From assembly GCA_938015595.1 (NCBI GenBank), contig CALLPI010000008.1:124001-188000 (forward strand): a stretch of DNA of 64,000 nucleotides. The letters run 5' to 3'. Shown one piece after another: positions 15,877 through 23,913 of the stretch. Below the pieces are notes generated by a model, which saw nothing but the letters and a program-made list of their open reading frames with translations, was not told the origin of the DNA and made no database searches. The DNA is from an uncultured Saprospiraceae bacterium (GTDB taxonomy: Bacteria > Bacteroidota > Bacteroidia > Chitinophagales > Saprospiraceae). The translations under genes and the position numbers were made by a program. Numbering within the stretch: the first letter of the stretch is position 1; every line of letters starts with the position of its first letter.

Positions 15877-17754
15877 TTATCCTTTTATCATCTCTACACT
15901 ACGCTTTACGAAAGTGGCCAGGTCTTCGCCGCGCAGCATGTGGTGCGACAGCAAAGCCAGTTGATACAGGTGGCGAGCTAAGTCCTGCTGGGTGTCTTCA
16001 TTGCTGATGGTCAGGAGCTTTTGCGTTACTACCGGGTGGTTGGTATTTACCACTACATCGTAGGTGTCAGGAAAGGCGTCTTGCAGGCCGTTGGTCATGC
16101 CCTGGAGCATCTGCATTTCCTTGAATCGGCGCATGAACTCCGGCTTTACAATGTGCACAGGTGCATCTTCAGGCGACATAGGCTCTAGCACCACCGAAAT
16201 GCCGGCACCTTGAGCTACCACTTCGAAAATGGCTTTGACTTTTTCTTGCTCCTTGTCGCTAAGCACTGATTCTTTGGTTTCGTCTTTCTGTACCAGTTTA
16301 TCAATGGTGGCAGAGTCAATGCGCACGAAGGTGACGTCGCCCAGCTTGGCTTCCAGGTGCTGCATGAAGTGGTTGTCTATGAAGTCGGGCATAACCAGCA
16401 CATCGTAGCCTCTGTCTTTGCAAGCCTGTAGCAAGGTGGTATGCTGATCTACGTGGTTGGTGTAGAGCAATACAGTTTTGTTGTACTTGTCGGTTTGCAG
16501 AGCTTTGACCTTGTCGCGGTATTCTTCGATGGTGAAGTATTCGTCGTTTGTATTTTTAAGCAGGACAAACTGCCGGCCGCGCTCCTCGAACTTGTCATCG
16601 GAGATGATGCCGTACTTGACGAAGATGCCCAGATCGTTCCACTTTTCTTCAAAGACCTTGCGATCTTTTTTAAAGAGGTCGTGGAGTTTGTCGGCTACCT
16701 TTTTGGTAATGTAGCCAGTGATTTTCTTGACGTTGCTGTCGGCTTGCAGGTAGCTTCGCGATACGTTGAGCGGAATGTCGGGTGAGTCAATGACGCCATG
16801 CAGCAGGGTGAGAAACTCCGGCACAATTTGTTTGACATCGTCAGTGACGAACACCTGGTTGGAGTAGAGCTGGATTTTATTTTTCTGTAGTTCAAAGTTA
16901 TTGCCCAACTTTGGGAAGTACAGCACGCCCGTGAGGTTAAAGGGGTAGTCAATATTGAGGTGAATCCAGAACATGGGCGCGGTGCTGAAGGGGTACAACT
17001 CTTCGTAAAACTTCTGGTAATCCTCATCGCTGAGTTCGGCGGGTTGTTTTTTCCAGAGGGGTTCGGGGTTGTTCACGATGTTGTCCACCTCGGTATGTAC
17101 GGGTTTTTCGTCATCGCCTTCGCCTTGCCAGGTGGTTTCGGTGCGCTTGCCAAAGCGAATAGGGATAGGCAGGAATCGGCAGTACTTTTTAAGCAACCCC
17201 TCGATGCGGTGCTGGTCGAGATATTCTTCGCTGTCTTCGGCTATATGGAGCACAATGTCAGTGCCGCGCTCTTGTTTGTCGTTAGGCGTAAGGGTATATT
17301 CGGGGTTGCCTTCGCAGGCCCAGGTCACGCCGGGTTCGTCGGGCAGGTAAGATTTGGTGATGGCTTCCACGCGCTTAGCAACCATGAAGGCGGAGTAAAA
17401 GCCCAAGCCGAATTGCCCGATGATGTTGTGATCGAGTTTGTACTTTTCAATGAAGTCATGTGCACTGGAGAAAGCTACCTGATTGAGGTATTTTTCTACC
17501 TCCTCGGCGGTCATGCCGATGCCGCGATCGCGGATGGTAAGGGTTTTGCTTTCCTTGTCCAGGATAATGTCAATGGTGGTATCGCCAATTTCGCCTTGCA
17601 ATGCACCCTTTGCAGCTAAGGCTTTGAGCTTGACGGTGGCATCCACAGCATTGGATACCAATTCGCGCAAGAAGATTTCTTGATCGGAATACAAGTACTT
17701 CTTAATGATGGGGAAGATGTTCTCGGTTTGAACAGAGATGCGACCGGTCTGCAT
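15877..17754 (-). CDS. htpG: Molecular chaperone HtpG (Hsp90)
   Basis: A 625-residue bacterial Hsp90. The GHKL ATPase motifs are visible: ELVSNAVDA (with Asn replacing the commoner sequence context), the IRDRGIGMT glycine box and GQFGLGFYSAFMVA lid motif, followed by the middle and dimerisation domains. It is an ATP-driven dimeric chaperone remodelling client proteins in the cytoplasm, often with DnaK. Its length and termini are normal. Single gene; convergent with the TROVE gene. Confidence 0.97.
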   Translation of the reverse strand: MQTGRISVQTENIFPIIKKYLYSDQEIFLRELVSNAVDATVKLKALAAKGALQGEIGDTTIDIILDKESKTLTIRDRGIGMTAEEVEKYLNQVAFSSAHDFIEKYKLDHNIIGQFGLGFYSAFMVAKRVEAITKSYLPDEPGVTWACEGNPEYTLTPNDKQERGTDIVLHIAEDSEEYLDQHRIEGLLKKYCRFLPIPIRFGKRTETTWQGEGDDEKPVHTEVDNIVNNPEPLWKKQPAELSDEDYQKFYEELYPFSTAPMFWIHLNIDYPFNLTGVLYFPKLGNNFELQKNKIQLYSNQVFVTDDVKQIVPEFLTLLHGVIDSPDIPLNVSRSYLQADSNVKKITGYITKKVADKLHDLFKKDRKVFEEKWNDLGIFVKYGIISDDKFEERGRQFVLLKNTNDEYFTIEEYRDKVKALQTDKYNKTVLLYTNHVDQHTTLLQACKDRGYDVLVMPDFIDNHFMQHLEAKLGDVTFVRIDSATIDKLVQKDETKESVLSDKEQEKVKAIFEVVAQGAGISVVLEPMSPEDAPVHIVKPEFMRRFKEMQMLQGMTNGLQDAFPDTYDVVVNTNHPVVTQKLLTISNEDTQQDLARHLYQLALLSHHMLRGEDLATFVKRSVEMIKG

Positions 17755-17836
17755 AGCTACTAACTATTTTTTTGGCTACATTATGCGCAAAGCCTGTGCC
17801 ACTTCATCAAACCCGACAAAATGTCAGTAAAAAAAA

Positions 17837-17867
17837 TTTGCACAATTTTGCAAAGAGCGTATTTTTG
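17837..17867 (+). promoter_or_regulatory. Perfect Bacteroidota promoter TTTG-N19-TATTTTTG
   Basis: TTTG at 17837-17840 and TATTTTTG at 17860-17867 with exactly 19 bases between fit the phylum's -33/-7 consensus. It points rightwards, away from htpG, into a region with no protein gene, and predicts a start near 17873. Confidence 0.8.
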
Positions 17868-17872
17868 CATCA

Positions 17873-18199
17873 CTGATGGGATTGCCTCGCTCTTTAGCGC
17901 TGTAGCATATCCAGTTTTGAGAGCCTATCAGAGCTATCGCGATCAATGAAGTAGTTTGTTTCCTCCTCACTCTCCGCTGCTTCCGCTCACATACCAACTA
18001 GTCAGTAAACTTACTAATACTCTTGCCTGTATAAGGGCAGTGTACAGCTGTTATTTTACCTGTGAAGTAACCGGAAGAAAACTATGCTCGCATACAGTAA
18101 ATTTACACAAGGATAACCTAGTAATGCATTTTGCGTTTCTGGGAGAGTGAGAGGGGCCGGTTTATCGGGGGGTAAAACTGGTCTCCTGCTCACTTTTTT
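17873..18199 (+). ncRNA. Candidate structured non-coding RNA gene (about 325 nt)
   Basis: Bounded by a perfect promoter and a 17-bp terminator hairpin, with no recognisable coding sequence (the only ORF starts with TTG at 17956 and looks random). CTCACTCTCC (17966-17975) pairs perfectly with GGAGAGTGAG (18142-18151), closing a domain of close to 190 nt, which recalls the rod-with-paired-ends form and size of 6S RNA. That same 3' strand forms the base of the terminator, so the two structures exclude each other. It lacks RNase P and tmRNA hallmark sequences. Whether it is 6S RNA or a new family needs covariance searching. Confidence 0.6.
18147..18199 (+). terminator. Strong rho-independent terminator
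   Basis: A 17-bp stem (18147-18163 with 18075-equivalent strand 18175-18193, two single-base bulges and G-U pairs), 11-nt loop and TTTTTT at 18194-18199. It ends the candidate RNA transcript that starts near 17873; no plus-strand protein gene precedes it. Confidence 0.85.
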
Positions 18200-18277
18200 G
18201 TAAGGCACTAGAGAGGAATTATAGGATGTTGCTCGTTGCGTTGCGCCGAGGGGCGCAAATGCCGTAATGTCCGCTGT

Positions 18278-19861
18278 CTATTCCTTCACATCTACTTCTA
18301 TTCGTTTGTCGCGGTTGGTCAGTTCCCAGGCGGTGTGGAAGATCAAGCGGGCAATGAGCGCCATTTTCTGGTAGTTGATTTTATCGGCGGTGTCGGTAGT
18401 GCGATGGTAGTCTTCGTGGGTGCCGCTAAAGTAAAAAATGGCTGGGATGCCGCGCTCAGCAAAGTTATAGTGGTCGGAGCGGTAGTAGAAGCGATTGGGG
18501 TCGTTGTGGGCGTTGTAGGTATAGTCCAGTTCGAGTTGGGTGTAGATAGCATTAGCTGTTTCGTTGATTTGATGCAATTCTGTGCTGAGCCGATCAGCAC
18601 CAATGACATAAATGTAGTTAGGGTTTTGACTGTGCTTACTATCCACGCGGCCAACCATGTCTACATTGATGTTGGCGATAGTATGCTCTAGCGGAAAAAC
18701 CGGGAAGTTTACATAGTACTGGCTGCCCAGCAAGCCCTTTTCTTCCCCAGACACCAAGAGGAACAATACGCTACGGCGCGGGCCAGCACCAGTGCGCTTG
18801 GCCTCAGCAAAGGCCTGGGCTATTTCCAGCACGGTGCTGGTACCGGAGGCATTGTCGTCGGCACCATGATAAATGGCATCTCCTCGCCGGCCCAGGTGGT
18901 CAAAGTGAGCCGACACTACGAGCACTTCATCCTTGAGCGCGGGGTCTATACCTTCTACCAGGCCAAGTACGTTATGCCCACTAAGCGAGCGGCTGTCCTT
19001 GTGTAGTGTGAGTGCTAGCGAGACTGGGATGATGCTACCGGCTGGGCGACCGGTTTTGCGTATCTTATCGCGTTGTTTGATGACCTTGCCTAATTTTTTG
19101 TGCAGCAATGCTTTGGCTGTTTCCGAGGAGAGGAAAACAGCGGGGGCGTAGTTGGCGGTAATTGCCATTGCAGGCTTCAAGCGATTGCCGTTGAGGCTTC
19201 GGCGGGCTTCGGCCACATTCTCTTTAAAGCGGGAGTCAATGATCAGCACCAGTGCTACGCCTTTGGCTGCGGCCAGCGCCAGTTTGCGTTCTGTACTCCA
19301 AGACGCTGCAGTATGCTGCTCCAGATAGGAGTTGCCGGCTTCGTCTGTTGGTTCGCCGTCGTAGATAAGGATAGCTTTGCCGCGTACATCCGCGTTTTGG
19401 TAATCATTGTAGCCTTGCGTTTCAATTCCGTACCCCAAGAACAATACTTCATTGAACATCAATTCAATGCGTTCTTTCGATTGCAGTGCTGGCAGGGCGT
19501 AATAATCCCATAAGTGGCGGTACTTTTTATCGTGTATACTGAGTTCTGTCTTTTGCCAGCCTTCGCTTTTGAGCAGGATGCCTTGCAGATATGTACCGCT
19601 ATCGCCAACGGGTGTCAGCCCTATGTTGGCCATTACCTCGGCAAGGTAAGTCGCTGCCTTGCGCTGGCCTTCAGTACCGGTTTCGCGGCCTTCCATTTCT
19701 GGCGAGGCCAGCATATAAAGGTAGCGCTCCAGTTCAGCAGTGGTAATGGTAGCCGCCAGGTCGCTAGGCGTGGGCAGCAGTTCGCGCATTTGCGCGTGTG
19801 CTGCCAATCCTGCCAGCAGAAGCAAAGCAAACCCTACAAGGTGGGGAAACCGAGTGCGCAT
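18278..19861 (-). CDS. Secreted M28-family aminopeptidase
   Basis: A 527-residue exported zinc peptidase. Signal peptide at the N-terminus (MRTRFPHLVGFALLLLAGLA), a PA-domain insertion in the N-terminal half, then the M28 core with metal-ligand motifs VSAHFDHLG, HGADDNASG, SGEEKGLLGS and NVDMVGR, and a final His in the GTHEDYHRTTD segment. It should release N-terminal amino acids in the periplasm or outside the cell. The frame is open to 19900, but ATG 19861 begins the signal peptide. A pair of TGGTCAATT direct repeats lies just upstream. Confidence 0.92.
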   Translation of the reverse strand: MRTRFPHLVGFALLLLAGLAAHAQMRELLPTPSDLAATITTAELERYLYMLASPEMEGRETGTEGQRKAATYLAEVMANIGLTPVGDSGTYLQGILLKSEGWQKTELSIHDKKYRHLWDYYALPALQSKERIELMFNEVLFLGYGIETQGYNDYQNADVRGKAILIYDGEPTDEAGNSYLEQHTAASWSTERKLALAAAKGVALVLIIDSRFKENVAEARRSLNGNRLKPAMAITANYAPAVFLSSETAKALLHKKLGKVIKQRDKIRKTGRPAGSIIPVSLALTLHKDSRSLSGHNVLGLVEGIDPALKDEVLVVSAHFDHLGRRGDAIYHGADDNASGTSTVLEIAQAFAEAKRTGAGPRRSVLFLLVSGEEKGLLGSQYYVNFPVFPLEHTIANINVDMVGRVDSKHSQNPNYIYVIGADRLSTELHQINETANAIYTQLELDYTYNAHNDPNRFYYRSDHYNFAERGIPAIFYFSGTHEDYHRTTDTADKINYQKMALIARLIFHTAWELTNRDKRIEVDVKE

Positions 19862-19880
19862 CTTTAAGAAAAAAATTAAA

Positions 19881-19902
19881 TGGTCAATTAATGTGGTCAA
19901 TT
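19881..19902. repeat. Direct repeat TGGTCAATT x2 before the M28 gene
   Basis: TGGTCAATT occurs at 19881-19889 and 19894-19902, a 13-bp period a little over one helical turn, 20-40 bp upstream of the M28 peptidase start. It could be a dimeric regulator site. No regulator can be named. Confidence 0.3.
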
Positions 19903-20094
19903 CATCTCACCTGTAAGGGTATATAACGCAGCACTGGCCAAGAAAGTTGGTGGGGGTAGGGCGTTTGTGAAGAAGTTAGTTGCAAAAAAAGCCGCAAATG
20001 CTGTACCGCCGCCAACCTGAGGCCAGTGCATACCCAGGTACGCTAAAGGACTACCCAGGCCGCCTCTACGAGAAAACAGGTGCAGATTTGCGCT

Positions 20095-20535
20095 TCAGTA
20101 AGCCGCTATCTTAGCCACCCTTCGGGCGTGCCTGCCACCCTCAAATTCTGCTGCCAAGAAAGCCTGCACAATGCGCAGCGCCAAGTCTTCTGGGATGAAG
20201 CGCACGGGCAAGGCCAATACGTTGGCATCGTTGTGTTGGCGAGCCAGGACAGCCAGTTCTTCCGTCCAGCAAAGTGCAGCGCGGATACCCTGGTGCTTGT
20301 TGGCTGTCATGGCTACACCGTTGCCGCTGCCGCACATCACAATACCCAACTGGGCATGGCCTGTTTCTACCGCATTGGCTACTGGGTGCACAAAGTCGGG
20401 GTAGTCGGCAGATTCTTCAGAATGTGTGCCGAAGTCCAGCACTTCGATACCCTGGCTTTGAAGCCATGCCACGATGGATTGCTTGTAGGGGAAGCCAGCG
20501 TGATCGCAGCCTATGGCTATGGTGGCGGCAGGCAT
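20095..20535 (-). CDS. rpiB: Ribose 5-phosphate isomerase B
   Basis: A 146-residue RpiB/LacAB-family isomerase interconverting ribose-5-phosphate and ribulose-5-phosphate in the pentose phosphate pathway. Visible motifs: AIGCDHAGFPYK at the N-terminus, DYPDFVHPVANAV, and the catalytic-Cys/anion loop GIVMCGSGNGVAMTANK; the C-terminal EGGRHARRVAKI is also typical. The start at 20535 gives the family's normal length and lies 4 bp after the DUF2723 stop, so the two genes are likely co-transcribed. The upstream extension in the ORF track is a shadow of the preceding gene. Confidence 0.95.
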   Translation of the reverse strand: MPAATIAIGCDHAGFPYKQSIVAWLQSQGIEVLDFGTHSEESADYPDFVHPVANAVETGHAQLGIVMCGSGNGVAMTANKHQGIRAALCWTEELAVLARQHNDANVLALPVRFIPEDLALRIVQAFLAAEFEGGRHARRVAKIAAY

Positions 20536-20539
20536 GAGG

Positions 20540-23500
20540 CTATTGATTGATGTTTTCAGATGTCGGTACCATTTCTTCTTGGGGCCGTACAGGCTCTTGC
20601 GGCAGTTGTGGTTGTTGCTGCTCCTTGTCGGCGTTAAACGGCGCAAACATTTCTTCCAGTTGCTTGAGGAATTCTGTGTCGTTTTCCTTTTTGGCTGCAC
20701 CAATTAGATCATCTTTGGTACGATAGGCCAAGCTATAAATGTCCACATAGCTGCTTTCGAGTACTCTAGGTGGCAAAGCCTCGCAGAAAGCCAGGAGTTG
20801 TGCGGTCTCGCGAGCCAAGATTTCCATGTGGGGCTTGGCTTCATTGTATGCGCCAGCGGCCAATTGCACTGAGATCATGTACCAGGTGCGGTAGTCGTAT
20901 GGGAAGTTTTTGTGCGGAAACGCCTCGTAGTATTTATTCATCAGATCCAGCGCTTTTTGCTTTTCGCCCCGCTCCAGGAAGGCGATAGCCGCGCGGCGCA
21001 TGACCAGTTGAGTGGTTTGGATACTGGGCTGATAGCTCTGGCTGACGTAGGTTTCCATTTTATCAAAATTGCCCCACTTAAACTTGGTCATCACGTTTTC
21101 ATAGACCTTGTTGGGGTCTACGCGGCCGCTGCCCACTACGGAATAGCTGCGTTCGCTCTGGCTTTTCACAGGAATGATGCGCAGGGCCAGGCCTTCGAGT
21201 TGCATGTAGTCTTGCAAGCCCCAAAACTTGGAAGGCGCACAAGTGACGGCAAAGTAGATGGGCCGGTCATAGATATTGGACAAGATGAGATCCAGTATAG
21301 CCAGGTCATCCTTGGTAACGTAGTCTCCGGGCTCAGCCAAAGGTATAGTATCCACTGCATTGCCCATATCCTTGTCGGTGAGCATGCCCACCTTGCGGGC
21401 TTTTTCCAAGTCTATGGGAAAGAAGATTTTCTTGGAGGGATAGTAGGCGTCAAAGCCACGGCCAGAGGTAGTGGGCAAGGGGTTGTCCAAGGAGATAAAC
21501 TGCAGCCAATCCTGTGCGCTCATGGGCCTGTCCACCCGGCTGGGGTTGTAATAAGGTACCTGATTGCGCCGGCTGCCGCGCATTTTGTCGGCAGAGAGGG
21601 TGAATTTGAGCGGTTCGGAGTCATTTACTTTGCGTCGCAGCAAGTCAATATACCAATCCACGGCGATGAGACTGAGGTTGACCACGCGCACATCTCGCCG
21701 AATACCCTCCACCTCCTGAGCGTACCACAATGGGTAGGTGTCGTTGTCGCCAAAGGTAAAAATAACGGCGTTTTTGTCGCAGGAGTTGAGAAAGTTAGAG
21801 GCGTAGTCGCGGGCAGCGGTATGGCCTCTACGGGTGTGGTCGTCAAAGTTTTGAGTCCCCATGAGGTAAGGCGCGCTGAGCACAACTAGCCCTAGGGCGC
21901 CACTGAGGATGCCAGGCGCCTTGAGTTGCTTGCTGATCAGGTCGTAAATAGCCGCCGCCGCCATGCCAATCCAGATGCAGAAAGTAAAGAAAGAACCCAC
22001 CAGCACATAGTCGCGTTCGCGGGGTTCGTTTGGCGGCTGGTTGGAGTAGATGATGATGCCAATGCCTGTAATAACGAACATGGCTACCAAGGCCAGGCTT
22101 TCCTGGGGGCGCTTGAGCAAGTGATAGAACAAACCAATGAGGCCAAAAAGAAAGGGCAGCATGTAATAGACATTGCGCGACTTATCCTTTTTCATGGTCT
22201 CTGTCAGCAGGCTCTGGTCAAAGAGGCGATTATTGTCGAAAAACGCCAGGCCGGAAATCCAATTGCCATCGGCTTTGTTGCCGGGCGAGAAGCCCTGCTG
22301 GCCATTTTGGCGCCCTGCAAAATTCCACATAAAATAGCGCCAGTACATCCAACCCAGTTGATAGTTCCACATAAAACTAAGGTTGTCAGCCTGGTTGGGG
22401 CGCCCCACTGGCAGAGCCTGTCCTTCGGGTATGCCCATCCAGGCCATGTACAGTCGTTTGCGTTCGCTGCTCATGAAGTCGCCCATACGCGGGAAGAGCA
22501 TCTCATCAGATGGCTTAAAGCCATAAGTTATTTTTTCGTCAATGAGGGCATAGCGCTTGCCGTCAGGGCCGTAGCGAGGCTCGTACTTAGAGCGTGCGGG
22601 GTCAGGGCTGGCATTGAAGTGCGGCCCCTTGAGCAAGGGGCGTTCGCCGTATTGTTCGCGGTTCAGGTATGGAATAAGGCGCGTGGCATCGGTAGGGGCA
22701 TTCATGTTCACCGGCGGCTGGGTGTTGGCGCGAATGACTACCACACCAATGGTAGAAAATGCCGCAATGACCAACATGGCGCCCATGAGCACCATTTGCG
22801 TCACACCGCGATACTGCACCAGTTTTTGCTGCAATAAGGCTGTGAGTAAGGTCAGCAAAAAGCCCAGCCACAGAAAACGCACACCCTTATATTCGGGATA
22901 GCCTATGGTGCAAATCAAAGCAAACAAAAACATTGCCCCTGCAAACGTATACATCGGAATCGGCGAGGTCACTTTTTCCTGCAAGATCAATGTAAGCAGC
23001 ACAATATAACCGGCAATGACCAATACAGTAGGCAACAACCCGCTGTGAAAAGGCAGCCCCAAGCCATTGACCATCATAATGTCAAATGCGCCCCACAAAC
23101 TGGGCACGCCTACAATAATGAACGACTGTATGCCCACAATCAGCACCACGCCAATCAGCGCCGCTATTGCCATGCCTGCAAAATGGGGGCTCTTGAACTT
23201 TTTGAAATAGTATAGCATGGCTAAGGCCGGAAAGGTCAGCAAGCTGAGCAAGTGCACTCCCATAGACAACCCCGCTGAATATACCGCAAAAAGTATCCAG
23301 CGGTCGGCTAAGGGGGTGTCGGGCAGGTGGTACCACTTGACCATAGCCCACAGAGTGAGTGCGGTGAAGAATGTGGACATGGCATACACTTCGCCTTCCA
23401 CTGCTGAAAACCAGATGGAGGTAGCAAAAGCTGTACTCAGCCCCGCGCCCAGACCTGCTATGGCTAAAGCAATGAGTTGCCCAGGGTTGGGCTGTGCTTC

Positions 23501-23839
23501 GCGGCTGCCGGTGAGTGCCAGTTTGCTCAGTATGATGGTTGTCCAAGCAACTAACATGGCGGCCAGCGCGCTGCACAAAGCCGACAATAGGTTGACCGAT
23601 ACGGCAATGTCGGAAGGATTGTCAGACACTAAAGATGCTATCCATGTGAAGAGGCGTCCAATGAGCAGAAACACCGGTGCCCCGGGCGGGTGTACCACCT
23701 GAAGCTTGTACGCGCCGAGAATAAACTCCCCGCAGTCCCACAAACTGCCGGTAGATTCCACCGAATTGTAATACACTGTGCCTGCGATGGCAAATACTGC
23801 GAGGCCTGTGAGATTGGTTACGAGCTTGAAGGCATTCAT
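20540..23839 (-). CDS. DUF2723 polytopic membrane protein
   Basis: A 1099-residue protein with an N-terminal multi-helix membrane domain starting with the DUF2723 signature YYNSVESTGSLWDCGEF, about a dozen or more transmembrane segments up to roughly residue 680, then a soluble region with TPR-like helices (FLERGEKQKALDLMNKYYEAF). DUF2723 belongs to the GT-C-like membrane glycosyltransferase superfamily and is related to eukaryotic TMEM260, an O-mannosyltransferase, so a lipid-linked sugar transfer role at the outer face of the inner membrane is plausible but unproven here. It is followed after 4 bp by rpiB. Confidence 0.9.
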   Translation of the reverse strand: MNAFKLVTNLTGLAVFAIAGTVYYNSVESTGSLWDCGEFILGAYKLQVVHPPGAPVFLLIGRLFTWIASLVSDNPSDIAVSVNLLSALCSALAAMLVAWTTIILSKLALTGSREAQPNPGQLIALAIAGLGAGLSTAFATSIWFSAVEGEVYAMSTFFTALTLWAMVKWYHLPDTPLADRWILFAVYSAGLSMGVHLLSLLTFPALAMLYYFKKFKSPHFAGMAIAALIGVVLIVGIQSFIIVGVPSLWGAFDIMMVNGLGLPFHSGLLPTVLVIAGYIVLLTLILQEKVTSPIPMYTFAGAMFLFALICTIGYPEYKGVRFLWLGFLLTLLTALLQQKLVQYRGVTQMVLMGAMLVIAAFSTIGVVVIRANTQPPVNMNAPTDATRLIPYLNREQYGERPLLKGPHFNASPDPARSKYEPRYGPDGKRYALIDEKITYGFKPSDEMLFPRMGDFMSSERKRLYMAWMGIPEGQALPVGRPNQADNLSFMWNYQLGWMYWRYFMWNFAGRQNGQQGFSPGNKADGNWISGLAFFDNNRLFDQSLLTETMKKDKSRNVYYMLPFLFGLIGLFYHLLKRPQESLALVAMFVITGIGIIIYSNQPPNEPRERDYVLVGSFFTFCIWIGMAAAAIYDLISKQLKAPGILSGALGLVVLSAPYLMGTQNFDDHTRRGHTAARDYASNFLNSCDKNAVIFTFGDNDTYPLWYAQEVEGIRRDVRVVNLSLIAVDWYIDLLRRKVNDSEPLKFTLSADKMRGSRRNQVPYYNPSRVDRPMSAQDWLQFISLDNPLPTTSGRGFDAYYPSKKIFFPIDLEKARKVGMLTDKDMGNAVDTIPLAEPGDYVTKDDLAILDLILSNIYDRPIYFAVTCAPSKFWGLQDYMQLEGLALRIIPVKSQSERSYSVVGSGRVDPNKVYENVMTKFKWGNFDKMETYVSQSYQPSIQTTQLVMRRAAIAFLERGEKQKALDLMNKYYEAFPHKNFPYDYRTWYMISVQLAAGAYNEAKPHMEILARETAQLLAFCEALPPRVLESSYVDIYSLAYRTKDDLIGAAKKENDTEFLKQLEEMFAPFNADKEQQQPQLPQEPVRPQEEMVPTSENINQ

Positions 23840-23913
23840 GAAGTAGCCGAGTTTGGTACGCTGCTGATGTCAACAGCGCGCAAAGGTAACAAAATCCTGC
23901 TGTGTACCAAACC

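Noticed and set aside
17956-18150. 64-codon plus ORF inside the candidate RNA gene
   Set aside because: TTG start, no ribosome-binding signal, random-looking sequence; the structured RNA explains the region better.
17873-18199. RNase P RNA or tmRNA
   Set aside because: Neither the RNase P GAGGAAAGTCC core nor a tmRNA tRNA-like end with TTCRANY loop is present.
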